From positions 186,001 through 250,000 of the forward strand of contig NZ_FNZK01000003.1 of assembly GCF_900109225.1 (NCBI RefSeq): a DNA stretch of 64,000 bases. The letters are read 5' to 3'. This document shows positions 36,312 through 45,573 of the stretch, piece after piece. The notes beneath the pieces were generated by a model. The model worked only from the letters and a program-made list of their open reading frames with translations. It was not told where the DNA came from and made no database searches. This DNA comes from Propionispira arboris. Lineage in GTDB: Bacteria; Bacillota; Negativicutes; Selenomonadales; Selenomonadaceae. Positions within the stretch are counted from its first letter, which is position 1; the number at the start of each line of letters is the position of its first letter. The position numbers and the translations under genes were made by a program.

Positions 36312-36794
36312 CTAATTTTTTGATTTTGTCGAATCATTCTTTTTTGATTCGATCAATTCTTCTAATTCCTCTTTAAAATTACTGATATCTGTAAATTTTC
36401 GATAGACAGAGGCAAAACGAATATAGGCAACATCATCAAAAGCTTTAAGCTTTTCCATGACCAGTTGTCCAATTGCCACAGCCGAAACTTCACGATCCAT
36501 AGGATTGCGTAATTCCTTCTCAATCTCATCTGTCAAATTAATGATTTTCTCCATCGAAACAGTTCGTTTATCACAAGAACGAATCAATCCGTTCAATAAT
36601 TTATTTCGATCAAACAGCACTCTGCGCCCATCATTTTTTATAACCATTAAAGGAATTTTTTCAATGACTTCATAAGTTGTAAATCGTTTGCCACAACTCG
36701 TACATTCACGGCGGCGTCGAATCGTATTTCCATCATCTGCGGCGCGAGAATCAATTACACGGCTATCTGCCGTTTTACAAAACGGGCAACGCAT
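36312..36794 (-). CDS. nrdR: Transcriptional repressor NrdR
   Basis: Zinc- and nucleotide-dependent repressor of ribonucleotide reductase genes. 160 residues: N-terminal zinc ribbon (MRCPFC..D.RVIDSR and ECTSCGKRFTTYE, cysteines at about 3, 6, 31, 34) and an ATP-cone domain (about 48-138). Full-length. It has its own extended -10 promoter and a terminator. No nrd genes are in the window, so its targets are elsewhere. Confidence 0.96.
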   Translation of the reverse strand: MRCPFCKTADSRVIDSRAADDGNTIRRRRECTSCGKRFTTYEVIEKIPLMVIKNDGRRVLFDRNKLLNGLIRSCDKRTVSMEKIINLTDEIEKELRNPMDREVSAVAIGQLVMEKLKAFDDVAYIRFASVYRKFTDISNFKEELEELIESKKNDSTKSKN

Positions 36795-36832
36795 TTACGG
36801 CACCTTCTCTCCTTAAGATAAACACTTTTTCT

Positions 36833-36841
36833 ATTATAACA
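36833..36841 (-). promoter_or_regulatory. Extended -10 promoter of nrdR
   Basis: Minus-strand TGTTATAAT (-10 TATAAT at 36833-36838 preceded by TG-T), about 40 bp upstream of the nrdR ATG. No good -35 box, which is common for extended -10 promoters. Same TATGnTATAAT pattern as at lspA and mtnP. Confidence 0.6.
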
Positions 36842-36870
36842 TACTTTATTCCTAGAAATAGCAGGACCAT

Positions 36871-38736
36871 TTAATCATGTTTCCTGTCGCTTTTTCGATT
36901 TATTTTTTTTGAAACATCCGAATTTTTCAAATGCTTTTCAACTGAATGTTCCTGGGGGCGAATCAAACATTTGGGACCATAGCCTATTAGATCTTCCCGT
37001 TTTGCTTTGAGCAAAGCCTTATACACAATGAAGCGATTTTTGGGGTCACGATATTGCATCAAGGCTCGTTGCATTTGTTTTTCTACCGGATCTTTCGCAA
37101 CATACACGGTTTCGCCAGTTAGTGGGTTCATTCCCGTGTAATACATACAGGTTGACAACGTTCCTGGTGTTGGAATAAAATCCTGTACCTGTTCCGGACG
37201 ATAATTGAGATCACGAATAAATTCCGCTAGTTCCACGGCATCTTTTAAAGATGCCCCTGGATGACTCGACATAAAATATGGCACTAAATATTGCTTTTTA
37301 TTGATTTTTTGATTCATTTTTTTAAAAGCATCGGCAAAACGTACATAAACCGATTTATTAGATTTCCCCATTAGGTTTGTCACTTTTTCGGAAATATGCT
37401 CTGGTGCGACTTTTAATTGTCCACTAATATGATATCGGCATAATTCCTCTAAAAAATCATCTTTAACAGCCATAAGATAATCAAAACGAATACCTGAACG
37501 GATAAATACTTTTTTAACCTTTGGCAGAGCTCGTAAAGCTCGTAAAAGTTCTATATAGTCGGTATGACTTTTCGTAAGATTTTTACAAGGGGTTGGCGCT
37601 AAACATTGCTTTTCACGGCAAGTGCCGCGCTCGAGCTGAGACTTGCACGATGGTACATGAAAATTAGCAGTTGGCCCCCCAACATCATGTATATAACCTT
37701 TAAACTCTGGCAGCTTTGTTAAAATCTCAGCTTCCGCTACAATCGATTCTTGGCTTCTTGATTGAATGATTCGACCTTGGTGGGAAACAATCGCACAAAA
37801 ATGACAGCCACCAAAACAACCGCGGTGGCTGACTAAACTAAACTGCACTTCTTGTATTGCCGGAACACCGCCCATTGCTTCATAAATTGGATGATACGTT
37901 CGCTGATATGGCAAGGCATAAATTTCATCCATCTCTTCCACAGTTAAGGGAAGTGCTGGAACATTTTGAACCAGATATTGATTACCCGATGCTTGGACAA
38001 TGGTTTTTCCGCGAATCGCATCTTGCTCAAAATATTCGACTTTAAAAGCTTCACTAAAAGATTGCTTGTTTTTACTAACCAATTCGCAAGATGGCACTTC
38101 AATCGCATCCCAAACATAATCAAGATTGGATGTAACATAACAAGTTCCCTTTACGGTAGTAATTGCTGCAATTTCAATGCCCTGATGTAATTCCGCGGCA
38201 ATTTCTAAAATTTGTTTTTCGCCCATTCCATAAATTAATAAATCGGCTCGACTATCGAATAAAATAGACCGACGAATCGTATCCGACCAATAATCGTAAT
38301 GGGCAAAACGCCTTAAGCTAGCTTCAATGCCACCAATAATAATTGGCACTTTCCCAAAAATCTCACGCAATCGATTACAATAAACCACCACAGCGCGATC
38401 TGGTCTATGACCTGAGTGTCCGCCCGGTGAATAAGAATCCGTATGGCGAAATTTTTTTGATGCTGTAAATTTATTTAACATAGAATCAAGATTTCCACTC
38501 GAGACAAGAAATCCTAATTTGGGTTTACCTAATTTTTTAAAATCATCTATACTTTTCCAATCAGGCTGCGCAATAATACCAACTTTATACCCATGTTTTT
38601 CCAATATACGACAAATAATTGCTGGTCCAAAACTTGGATGATCAACATATGCATCACCTGAAATAAAAATAAAATCCAGTATATCCCAATTTCGGTTTTG
38701 CATATCCGCTTTACTAATCGGTAAAAAATCTTTCAT
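36871..38736 (-). CDS. YgiQ-family radical SAM protein
   Basis: Radical-SAM protein of the YgiQ/DUF3362 family, function unknown. 621 residues. N-terminal domain with [11 protein letters not shown] near 28-38 and [19 protein letters not shown] near 131; the CX3CX2C cluster site is C-F-G-G-C-H-F-C near 313-320; the C-terminal part carries [16 protein letters not shown]. It is somewhat shorter than the ~720-residue E. coli-type protein because the basic C-terminal tail is short. Thirteen bases downstream of rodZ, with nrdR on its other side. Confidence 0.92.
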   Translation of the reverse strand: MKDFLPISKADMQNRNWDILDFIFISGDAYVDHPSFGPAIICRILEKHGYKVGIIAQPDWKSIDDFKKLGKPKLGFLVSSGNLDSMLNKFTASKKFRHTDSYSPGGHSGHRPDRAVVVYCNRLREIFGKVPIIIGGIEASLRRFAHYDYWSDTIRRSILFDSRADLLIYGMGEKQILEIAAELHQGIEIAAITTVKGTCYVTSNLDYVWDAIEVPSCELVSKNKQSFSEAFKVEYFEQDAIRGKTIVQASGNQYLVQNVPALPLTVEEMDEIYALPYQRTYHPIYEAMGGVPAIQEVQFSLVSHRGCFGGCHFCAIVSHQGRIIQSRSQESIVAEAEILTKLPEFKGYIHDVGGPTANFHVPSCKSQLERGTCREKQCLAPTPCKNLTKSHTDYIELLRALRALPKVKKVFIRSGIRFDYLMAVKDDFLEELCRYHISGQLKVAPEHISEKVTNLMGKSNKSVYVRFADAFKKMNQKINKKQYLVPYFMSSHPGASLKDAVELAEFIRDLNYRPEQVQDFIPTPGTLSTCMYYTGMNPLTGETVYVAKDPVEKQMQRALMQYRDPKNRFIVYKALLKAKREDLIGYGPKCLIRPQEHSVEKHLKNSDVSKKINRKSDRKHD

Positions 38737-38748
38737 GTTCGTCTCCTG

Positions 38749-39531
38749 TTATTCAACCGTTTCCTCTTTTTGATTCGTGAATTTTTTTGTGAGGACATCC
38801 CCGGTTTTCCCTATTTCACCCAAACTTTTACCATTATAGGTGACTTGAACTGCTCCGGCGTTACCAACTGTCATAATCATTTCTTTATCTGCTTTCCATG
38901 ACAAGGATTCACCATCTTTTGGTGTTCCTTCGTAAATGGTTTTATCATCAGCAATCACTTTTGTCCAGCATTTTCCGTTAAATTTTGCGGTTAGCTCAAC
39001 ACCTTCATATTTTTTCTCTGATGTTACCGCTTTTTCTTTAACTTTCGGCACTGCTACAGTAGCTGCCGGTGCCTTTGTTACGGTTTTTTCCGAGGAATCA
39101 CTGCTGAATCCCCAATAAAGTCCACCTACGACCAATCCTGCGATCACGACACCGATTAATACTTGTTGTGTTTTGCGAGATTTTTCCACACGTTCTTTAA
39201 AATCATTTTTATTTGAGACAGCCTCTACTTTTGTTGATGCAGGTGGTTTTAGAATCTGCGGTTTTACTGTTTCTGTCACAGGGATTTCTTCTTGTGGCAA
39301 TGCGGCATTTTTTTCTTCATAATATTTTTTTAACATTTCCGTGCCATCAAGATTTAAATAATTAGCGTATGTTTTTATAAAGCCCTTTAAGTAAACTTCT
39401 CCCGGTAAAACATCATAATCTGCTTTTTCAATCGATTCTATATATAAAGCACGAATGCTCGTATCACGCTCGATATCTTTAATCGTTAGATTCTGTTTTT
39501 CTCTTTCCTTTTGTAAAATCTCACCTAACAT
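38749..39531 (-). CDS. RodZ-like HTH/DUF4115 cell-shape protein
   Basis: 260 residues with the RodZ layout: N-terminal Xre-type helix-turn-helix (about 1-70; LGEILQKEREKQNLTIKDIERDTSI), Pro-rich linker, one TM helix (about 126-146) and a C-terminal DUF4115 beta domain outside the membrane (about 170-255). RodZ links MreB to the elongation machinery. ATG at 39531 chosen; a TTG two codons earlier is also possible, and GGAGG lies in reach of both. Lies between ftsK and the YgiQ gene. Confidence 0.88.
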   Translation of the reverse strand: MLGEILQKEREKQNLTIKDIERDTSIRALYIESIEKADYDVLPGEVYLKGFIKTYANYLNLDGTEMLKKYYEEKNAALPQEEIPVTETVKPQILKPPASTKVEAVSNKNDFKERVEKSRKTQQVLIGVVIAGLVVGGLYWGFSSDSSEKTVTKAPAATVAVPKVKEKAVTSEKKYEGVELTAKFNGKCWTKVIADDKTIYEGTPKDGESLSWKADKEMIMTVGNAGAVQVTYNGKSLGEIGKTGDVLTKKFTNQKEETVE

Positions 39532-39630
39532 ATACAATAGTTCCTCCCCTAATTTGATTCATAGTTAAAGTACCCACTATACAATTTACCTTTATACTAC
39601 ATTATACATGATGGTGCCAAAATTTACAGC

Positions 39631-41952
39631 TTATTTATTAAAATAAGCCGCTGTGACTTGATCACTCGTCATGAGAATGTCTCTGCCTTTACTGCCCGAA
39701 CTGGCACCCACGATATGCATTTCTTCCATCGTGTCAATTAATCTGGCAGCTCGAGTATAACCAATACGAAACCGTCTTTGCAGACTAGAAGACGAGGCCT
39801 GACCTGTCTCTAAAACAATATGAATCGCTTTTTCCAGTAATTCATCTTGCTGAACTTCTTGTTTTTTTTCAGTTTCATCTAAAACAGCACTTTCCGTAAA
39901 ACTGATAATTTCCTCATTTTCTTCAATTTCGGCTCCTTGCTGTCGAATAAAATCCAATAAAGATTCTACTTCCGTATCACTTACAAAAGCACCCTGGACA
40001 CGAACTGGTTTTGAAGCACCAATCGGATAATAAAGCATATCCCCTTTACCTAATAATTTTTCAGCTCCACCCATATCGAGTATTGTCCGTGAATCAATTT
40101 GTGAAGAAACTGAAAAAGAAATTCGCGATGGAATATTAGCCTTGATGATTCCAGTAATAACATCCACGGATGGCCTTTGTGTCGCTAAAATCAAATGAAT
40201 TCCTGCGGCTCTGGCTTTTTGCGCTAAACGGCAGATTGCATTTTCCACATCACCGGGAGCTACCATCATCAAATCCGCTAATTCATCAATAATGATGACG
40301 ACAGCTGGCATTTTATCGATTTCGACACTACGATTATAGCGTTCCATATCTCGAACACCATGGCTGGCAAATTTCGCATACCGTTTTTCCATTTCCTGTA
40401 CAGCCCAATTTAAAACCGAAGCCGCTTTTTTTGCATCGGTCACCACCGGAACCATTAGATGGGGAATGCCATTATAATTCGAAAGCTCAACCATTTTCGG
40501 ATCGATTAAAATAAATTTAACTTCATCCGGTTTCGCCTTAAAAAGTACACTGGTAATAATCGTATTGATGCAAACACTTTTCCCCGATCCGGTAGCCCCT
40601 GCAACGAGCAAATGTGGCATTTTCGCTAAATCGGCAAAAATAGCCTGTCCACCAATATCCATACCGAGTCCTACGGTCAGTTTTGATTTTGCAGTTAAAA
40701 ACAGTTCACTCTCCAAAACTTCTCGCAGCTGCACGCCCGACAATTCTTTATTTGGCACCTCAATACCAATTGCGGCTTTGCCTGGAATTGGCGCTTCGAT
40801 TCGTACGGAAGGCGCTGCCAATTTCAAAGAAATATCATCTGCTAAATTTACAATTTTACTTACTTTAACACCTGCAGCCGGTTCTAATTCATAACGCGTA
40901 ACGGCTGGACCGTGACAAGCATTTACAATAGTTGCTTTGACATTAAAACTTTGTAATGTCTCTTCAAGGATTTTTGCGTTAACAGCAATTTCTTTTTCTA
41001 GTTTAGAATTTTTCTGCTTGATTGCTTTACTTAAAATAAACCGAACATTCGGCAGCTGATATTCGCGAATGGCGCCAGTGACTGCAGTTGAATTTGGTTC
41101 ATCAGCTAGTGTGGTTTCGTTTTCAGATAATAGCTCAACGGGATTTTTTATTGGTGATACCCCTTCTAAAACAGTTTCTTTTTCTAAATCCAATTTTTTA
41201 TCTTCCATGTATTGAATCGAAAATTCTATCGGCTTTTCAATTGGTTCTGGTACAAATGTATCTGCATCTTCTGTCGGATTTACTTGTACTGGTGTTTCAA
41301 TCAATGGTTTCTCAAAATTTTTATCAGCTTCTTGATTATAAAACGAATTTTTAAATTTTTCTTCTACTTCAACAAATTTATCATAGGTAGACGAAACTGT
41401 TTTTTTAGCTGTTTTAATGCCCTGCGAAGCCTGCTGTTTTGTTTTAAGCAGACCCACCGCTAAAGACCACGTTGTCGAAAGCAAAATTGCCCCCATTACC
41501 AAAGCAAATAAAATAATAATGCCGCCATCAATTCCGAAAAATTTGCGCAATATTAATAAAATGCCGCCACCAATCAGACCACCGCCCATGGGCAGGCTTT
41601 CCGGCATAATTTCACTACCTGGTAAAATCGCAAAATGATGATACATTGCTAAAAGCGAAAAAAATAATGCCATAATCCCGAAAAATCGTGTTGAATAAAC
41701 CAGCGGGTGATGTTTATATATATATTGCAGACCAATCAACATAACAACTGCCGGAATAATATACGCTCCAATACCAAACATATATAATAAAATCTTGGCA
41801 AAAAAGCTGCCGACAAAGCCAACATTAAAGCCTAATAAACCGATTAAAGAAAACAATCCGATTGTAAAAAATGCAATTCCAAATAATTCATACTTTTTAT
41901 TAGAATTTGCCTTAGGCGCTACTGTATTTTTTTTAGTTGCAACTCGTTTCAA
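39631..41952 (-). CDS. ftsK: DNA translocase FtsK/SpoIIIE
   Basis: Septal DNA pump. About 773 residues: four N-terminal TM helices (about 20-165), a charged linker (about 175-310), and the motor with Walker [10 protein letters not shown] near 437 and Walker [13 protein letters not shown] near 548, ending in a winged-helix gamma domain (about 705-770; [20 protein letters not shown]) that reads KOPS-like sites. Start set at a TTG at 41952 with GTGGTG six bases upstream; the open frame runs another 21 codons to 42015, but that part is copy A of the repeat and encodes the same YKIF..A.YIV peptide as the RNase H frame, so it is unlikely to be coding. Confidence 0.93.
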   Translation of the reverse strand: MKRVATKKNTVAPKANSNKKYELFGIAFFTIGLFSLIGLLGFNVGFVGSFFAKILLYMFGIGAYIIPAVVMLIGLQYIYKHHPLVYSTRFFGIMALFFSLLAMYHHFAILPGSEIMPESLPMGGGLIGGGILLILRKFFGIDGGIIILFALVMGAILLSTTWSLAVGLLKTKQQASQGIKTAKKTVSSTYDKFVEVEEKFKNSFYNQEADKNFEKPLIETPVQVNPTEDADTFVPEPIEKPIEFSIQYMEDKKLDLEKETVLEGVSPIKNPVELLSENETTLADEPNSTAVTGAIREYQLPNVRFILSKAIKQKNSKLEKEIAVNAKILEETLQSFNVKATIVNACHGPAVTRYELEPAAGVKVSKIVNLADDISLKLAAPSVRIEAPIPGKAAIGIEVPNKELSGVQLREVLESELFLTAKSKLTVGLGMDIGGQAIFADLAKMPHLLVAGATGSGKSVCINTIITSVLFKAKPDEVKFILIDPKMVELSNYNGIPHLMVPVVTDAKKAASVLNWAVQEMEKRYAKFASHGVRDMERYNRSVEIDKMPAVVIIIDELADLMMVAPGDVENAICRLAQKARAAGIHLILATQRPSVDVITGIIKANIPSRISFSVSSQIDSRTILDMGGAEKLLGKGDMLYYPIGASKPVRVQGAFVSDTEVESLLDFIRQQGAEIEENEEIISFTESAVLDETEKKQEVQQDELLEKAIHIVLETGQASSSSLQRRFRIGYTRAARLIDTMEEMHIVGASSGSKGRDILMTSDQVTAAYFNK

Positions 41953-41981
41953 ATTTATCACCACTTTTCTAAAATCATCAA

Positions 41982-42129
41982 CTATATAAGCTGCATTAAA
42001 TATTTTATATAGCAATCGTCAGGAATGGGGTATAGGGTCGTGGCATTGCGTAGAAAGCAAACGATGCCCTATATCCCATTTCTGGCAGCCTGACAGGCTA
42101 GATGCAATTTTTTTATGCATTCTATAAGA
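41982..42129 (-). repeat. Copy A of the ~150-bp palindromic repeat
   Basis: Near-identical in layout to copy B at 42784-42933 and in the same orientation. Plus strand: ATATAAGCTGC, TTAAATATTTTATAT, GCAATCGTCA, then a long imperfect hairpin (AGGAATGGGGTATAGGG at 42021-42037 against CCCTATATCCCATTTCTGG at 42067-42085, with the smaller GGGTCGT/ACGATGCCC inside), then AGCCTGACAGGCT and GATGCAATT..TTATGCAT. On the minus strand it holds CTGACG-N16-TTTAAT, 30-60 bp before the ftsK start. No ORF of its own. Confidence 0.85.
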
Positions 42130-42136
42130 AGCTCGA

Positions 42137-42748
42137 TCATGAACTTTCCAAAGCGGCTTTTGCTAATTTGTCTGCTAATTCATTACCTTCAATTCCGGTA
42201 TGACCACTGATTTTTCGAAATGTTACCCAGCCAAGATAATCTGCCATAAAAGCTGCATACTGTTTTGTAACATCATTATTCGTTTTCCAGCGTCTTTCAG
42301 CCCACTCCGAGATACCAATATAATCATGATAGATGACAATTGATTCTAATTTTTCTTTTTCTGCCCATAAAACAGCTTGTATACTCGCTTCGACTTCACC
42401 AGCAACGTTATGAAGTTTTGCAGCTGAGATAGAAGTTCCCAGCCCGTTTGCTGTATGAATCAACTGCCCCTGAAAAAAAACGGCAAATCCCCAACTATAA
42501 CGGTTATTACGATAAGACCCATCGACATAGATATGATGTTTTTCTTTAAGTTCATTCACAGTGACTTTAGACGGCGGAACAAGGGTTAATTTAGTACCCA
42601 TATAATTTTGCGCTTCATCCATTGTAGCAAAACCTTTATACAACGCACCAGAATAACTATGGATTTGCTCTTTACATTCTAGCCAAGATGAAAAAATTCC
42701 AGTTTTGCGACCATTTTTAACAGCATAATATTTTTTCTTTTCTGGCAT
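42137..42748 (-). CDS. Ribonuclease H with N-terminal hybrid-binding domain
   Basis: Cleaves the RNA strand of RNA-DNA hybrids. About 203 residues in two parts: a eukaryote-like hybrid-binding (Cauli_VI/viroplasmin) domain (1-48; YYAVKNGRKTGIFSSWLECKEQI...GFATMDEAQNYM) and an RNase H fold (about 65-200) with HIYVDGSYRNN (first Asp), EVEAS (Glu), YHDYIG (Asp) and the C-terminal HTGIEGNELAD. ATG at 42748 chosen for AGGAG eight bases upstream; the open frame reaches into repeat B. Flanked on both sides by direct copies of the repeat and transcribed alone. Confidence 0.92.
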   Translation of the reverse strand: MPEKKKYYAVKNGRKTGIFSSWLECKEQIHSYSGALYKGFATMDEAQNYMGTKLTLVPPSKVTVNELKEKHHIYVDGSYRNNRYSWGFAVFFQGQLIHTANGLGTSISAAKLHNVAGEVEASIQAVLWAEKEKLESIVIYHDYIGISEWAERRWKTNNDVTKQYAAFMADYLGWVTFRKISGHTGIEGNELADKLAKAALESS

Positions 42749-42783
42749 AGTATACACTCCTAACCGGAAAATCTTCCGACAAA

Positions 42784-42933
42784 CTATATAAGTTGCTTTA
42801 AATATTTTATATGGCAATCGTCAAAGTGGGGTATAGGGCTTCGTGGCGTTACGTAGGAAGCAAACGACCCTTATACCTACCCTATTCTTGGCAACCTAAT
42901 AGCTAGATGCAATTTCTTTTATGCAACTTATAT
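42784..42933 (-). repeat. Copy B of the ~150-bp palindromic repeat
   Basis: Best-preserved copy. Ends form a perfect 11-bp terminal inverted repeat: ATATAAGTTGC at 42786-42796 and GCAACTTATAT at 42923-42933. Interior hairpin GGGGTATAGGG.../...CCCTTATACC with GGGCTTCGTGG..AACGACCC, and GATGCAATTTCTTTTATGCAAC at the far end. Read on the minus strand it contains TTGACG-N16-TTTAAA about 35-70 bp before the RNase H ATG. No coding capacity or transposase. Confidence 0.85.
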
Positions 42934-42957
42934 GAATGCACTGCATTTATCGAATGA

Positions 42958-42990
42958 GACGAAGCCCCGCTTTTTAGCAGAGCTTCTTTA
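42958..42990 (-). terminator. Hairpin downstream of mtaD (weak terminator)
   Basis: GAAGCCCCGC (42961-42970) pairs with GCAGAGCTTC (42977-42986), eight of ten positions. On the minus strand no T-run follows, so it is not a classical terminator; a T-rich run exists only on the plus strand. It may still end the mtnP-mtaD transcript. Confidence 0.35.
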
Positions 42991-43001
42991 TTTTAAAGCT
43001 A

Positions 43002-44276
43002 TTATTTTAACAAATTCATAGCACAACGATTGGCCTCATACATTACACGTTCTTCATCCATCGTTACTAATATGCCTTTATCAAGTACAATTTTTCCATT
43101 AATCAATACCGTATCGACCGAACTTGAATTAGCCGAATATGCTAATAAAGATACAATGTCATGACGCGGACACCATTTTGTACCTGACATATCAAATAAT
43201 GTCAAATCAGCTTTATAACCTTTTTCAATTTTACCTACCTTTGGCAAACCAACTGCTTTGGCACCATATTCGGTTGCCAATTGAATGCCTTTTGCGGCTG
43301 GTATTGCCAAAGGATCGTACTGATTCACCTTATGCAGTAAGGTAGTCAACCGCAATTCTTCAAGCAAATCGAGATTATTATTACTCGATGCTCCATCTGT
43401 ACCAAGACCGACGCAAATCCCTGCATCGAGCATTTTGGTTATCGGTGCAATCCCACTGGCTAATTTCATATTGCTGCCAGGATTATGAGCAACACGAACA
43501 TCATGCTTTTTCATAATAAGAATATCCTCATCGGATACATGTACGCAATGCGCTGCTAGTACTCCGCAATCAAAAAGTCCTAATTCTTCCATTAAAGCAA
43601 TCGGTGATTTTTGATATTCTTTTACACAATTTTCAACTTCACCAATGGTTTCCGATAAATGCATATGAATCTCGGCCCCCAGTGATTGGGCTTCTTTTAC
43701 TACTTTTTTGATATAATCTGGTGGACAAGTATAAGGTGCATGCGGACCAAACATAACGGTAATACGCCCATCGGCACGATTATGATACGTCTGGAAAAGT
43801 TCTTTATTTTCTTCTAAAGCCTTATTTCCATTCGGGGCAGACCCAATTAAGCCACGCGATAAAACAGCTCGAATTCCAGTTTCTGCTACAGCTTCACCAA
43901 CTTTTTCCATGTCGGCATACATGTCGGCAAAAGTTGTTGTACCTGTTTTGATCATTTCGGCAATCGCCAGCATAGCGCCCCAATAAATATCATTTTTACG
44001 CATTTTAGCCTCAATTGGCCAAATTTTATTTTGCAGCCAATCCATAAGCTGCATATCATCTGCATAACTGCGCAGTAGTGTCATAGAAGCATGAGTATGG
44101 GTATTCACCAAGCCGGGTGTCACCAATTTATTTGTTGCATTAATTTCTCGGTCAATATGCCAATCTGGAGCAATCGTACCGACTTTAGCAATAAGATCAT
44201 CCTCAATAGCTATATCCGTTTCTTTGACGGTACCATCTGGTAATAAAACGGTTGCTTGTTTTATTAAAATATTCAA
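43002..44276 (-). CDS. mtaD: 5'-methylthioadenosine/S-adenosylhomocysteine deaminase
   Basis: Amidohydrolase that deaminates MTA to methylthioinosine and SAH to S-inosylhomocysteine; homologues also take 5'-deoxyadenosine. 424 residues. Metal residues in NTHTHASMTLLRS near 57-69, H-M-H-L-S-E near 208-213, AHCVHVSDEDI near 237 and GTDGASSNNNLDL near 288. Start is a TTG at 44276 with GAGGT eight bases upstream. Fourth gene of mtnP-mtnA-ahcY-mtaD; it offers a second way to remove SAH besides AhcY. Confidence 0.93.
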   Translation of the reverse strand: MNILIKQATVLLPDGTVKETDIAIEDDLIAKVGTIAPDWHIDREINATNKLVTPGLVNTHTHASMTLLRSYADDMQLMDWLQNKIWPIEAKMRKNDIYWGAMLAIAEMIKTGTTTFADMYADMEKVGEAVAETGIRAVLSRGLIGSAPNGNKALEENKELFQTYHNRADGRITVMFGPHAPYTCPPDYIKKVVKEAQSLGAEIHMHLSETIGEVENCVKEYQKSPIALMEELGLFDCGVLAAHCVHVSDEDILIMKKHDVRVAHNPGSNMKLASGIAPITKMLDAGICVGLGTDGASSNNNLDLLEELRLTTLLHKVNQYDPLAIPAAKGIQLATEYGAKAVGLPKVGKIEKGYKADLTLFDMSGTKWCPRHDIVSLLAYSANSSSVDTVLINGKIVLDKGILVTMDEERVMYEANRCAMNLLK

Positions 44277-44331
44277 CGGAGTTTACCTCACTTTCGTTAT
44301 TGATAAAAAAATCTGAAACAATTCATACTTT

Positions 44332-45573
44332 TTAGGACTGTGATAAGTAAGACGATTGTGCCACAGATAGTTCATCAATGGAAAGCCCTAAGGATGCCAA
44401 TTTGATTGCAGCAATTTTTTGGTTAATTTCATTTGGCATTAAGCAAACATGAGCTCCCATATTTTTATGATTGTTTAAAATATGAAGTGCTGAGAAAAAT
44501 TGGACAGCAAACGATAAATCCATAATTTCAGCTGGATGACCATCACCTGCAGCAAGATTAACCAAACGACCTTCTGCCAATAAATATAGTTTGCGATTAT
44601 CACTTTGAACAAATTCTTCTATGTTTTTTCTTACCGAACGAGTTGATATGGATACTTCATTTAATTCTACTTTATTGATTTCAACATCAAAATGACCAGC
44701 ATTCGCCATCATAGCACCATTTTTCATTACAGCAAAATGTTCCTTGCGAATAATATCGTTGCAGCCAGTCAAAGTCAGAAAAATATCACCAACCTTAGCA
44801 GCTTCTTGCATTGGCATCACACGAAAACCATCAAAAACAGCTTCAATCGCCTTAACCGGATCAATTTCCGTAATAATAACACTAGCACCGAGGCCCTTAG
44901 CACGCATAGCAGCACCTTTACCGCACCATCCATACCCTGCAATTACTACATTTTTTCCTGCAATTACCAGATTTGTGGTGCGCATAATACCATCCCAAGT
45001 CGACTGTCCCGTACCATAACGATTATCAAATAAATACTTGCAATACGCATCATTGGCAGCAATCATCGGGAATTTTAATTTACCTTCGGCTTCTAATGCT
45101 TTTAAGCGGATTACACCAGTAGTCGTTTCTTCAGAACCACCGATAATATTCGCAGCAAGTTCAGCTCGTTTACTATGTAAAAGGGAAACCAAATCACCGC
45201 CATCATCAACAATCATATCAGGTTTTGTATCTAAAGCTTTATTTAAAAAGACATCATATTCTTCGTTTGTGCAATCATACCAGGCGAACACAGTAACTCC
45301 GTCCTCTACGAGTGCTGCCGCAACATCATCTTGTGTTGATAATGGATTACTTCCCGTTACCACAACTTCCGCTCCGGCATTTTTAAATACCAGCCCTAAA
45401 TAAGCCGTTTTCGCTTCCAAATGCATCGTAATGACCATCTTTTTCCCAGCGAATGGTTTTGATTTGGAAAATTCTTCGTTGATCGTACCTAAAACTGGCA
45501 TGAAATTTTTCACCCAGTTGATTTTATCGTGACCTTGCGGTGCTAAAGAGATATCTCTTATCATTGATTTCAT
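44332..45573 (-). CDS. ahcY: Adenosylhomocysteinase
   Basis: NAD-dependent hydrolysis of SAH to homocysteine and adenosine. 413 residues, the shorter prokaryotic form without the ~40-residue insert. Substrate and NAD motifs: T-M-H-L-E-A-K-T-A near 50, NDAYCKYLFDNRYGTGQSTWDG near 178 (Lys/Asp and Cys area), VVIAGYGWCGKGAAMRAKGLGA near 213 (NAD Rossmann), GHFDVEI near 296 and the AAGDGHP block near 350. ATG overlaps the mtnA stop by one base (TAATG). Confidence 0.96.
   Translation of the reverse strand: MKSMIRDISLAPQGHDKINWVKNFMPVLGTINEEFSKSKPFAGKKMVITMHLEAKTAYLGLVFKNAGAEVVVTGSNPLSTQDDVAAALVEDGVTVFAWYDCTNEEYDVFLNKALDTKPDMIVDDGGDLVSLLHSKRAELAANIIGGSEETTTGVIRLKALEAEGKLKFPMIAANDAYCKYLFDNRYGTGQSTWDGIMRTTNLVIAGKNVVIAGYGWCGKGAAMRAKGLGASVIITEIDPVKAIEAVFDGFRVMPMQEAAKVGDIFLTLTGCNDIIRKEHFAVMKNGAMMANAGHFDVEINKVELNEVSISTRSVRKNIEEFVQSDNRKLYLLAEGRLVNLAAGDGHPAEIMDLSFAVQFFSALHILNNHKNMGAHVCLMPNEINQKIAAIKLASLGLSIDELSVAQSSYLSQS

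Noticed and set aside
40565-41638. Several plus-strand open frames opposite ftsK
   Set aside because: They are antisense to a well-conserved gene, have no ribosome sites and no family resemblance. The same goes for the many plus-strand frames opposite pknB, priA, metK and ahcY.
41982-42933. Composite transposon carrying the RNase H gene
   Set aside because: The two flanking repeats are about 150 bp, encode nothing and are in direct order. No transposase is present, so a composite transposon is not supported; only short repeats are claimed.
42958-42990. Strong classical terminator for mtaD
   Set aside because: The stem has two mismatched positions and on the minus strand it is not followed by a T-run. 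Kept only as a low-confidence hairpin.
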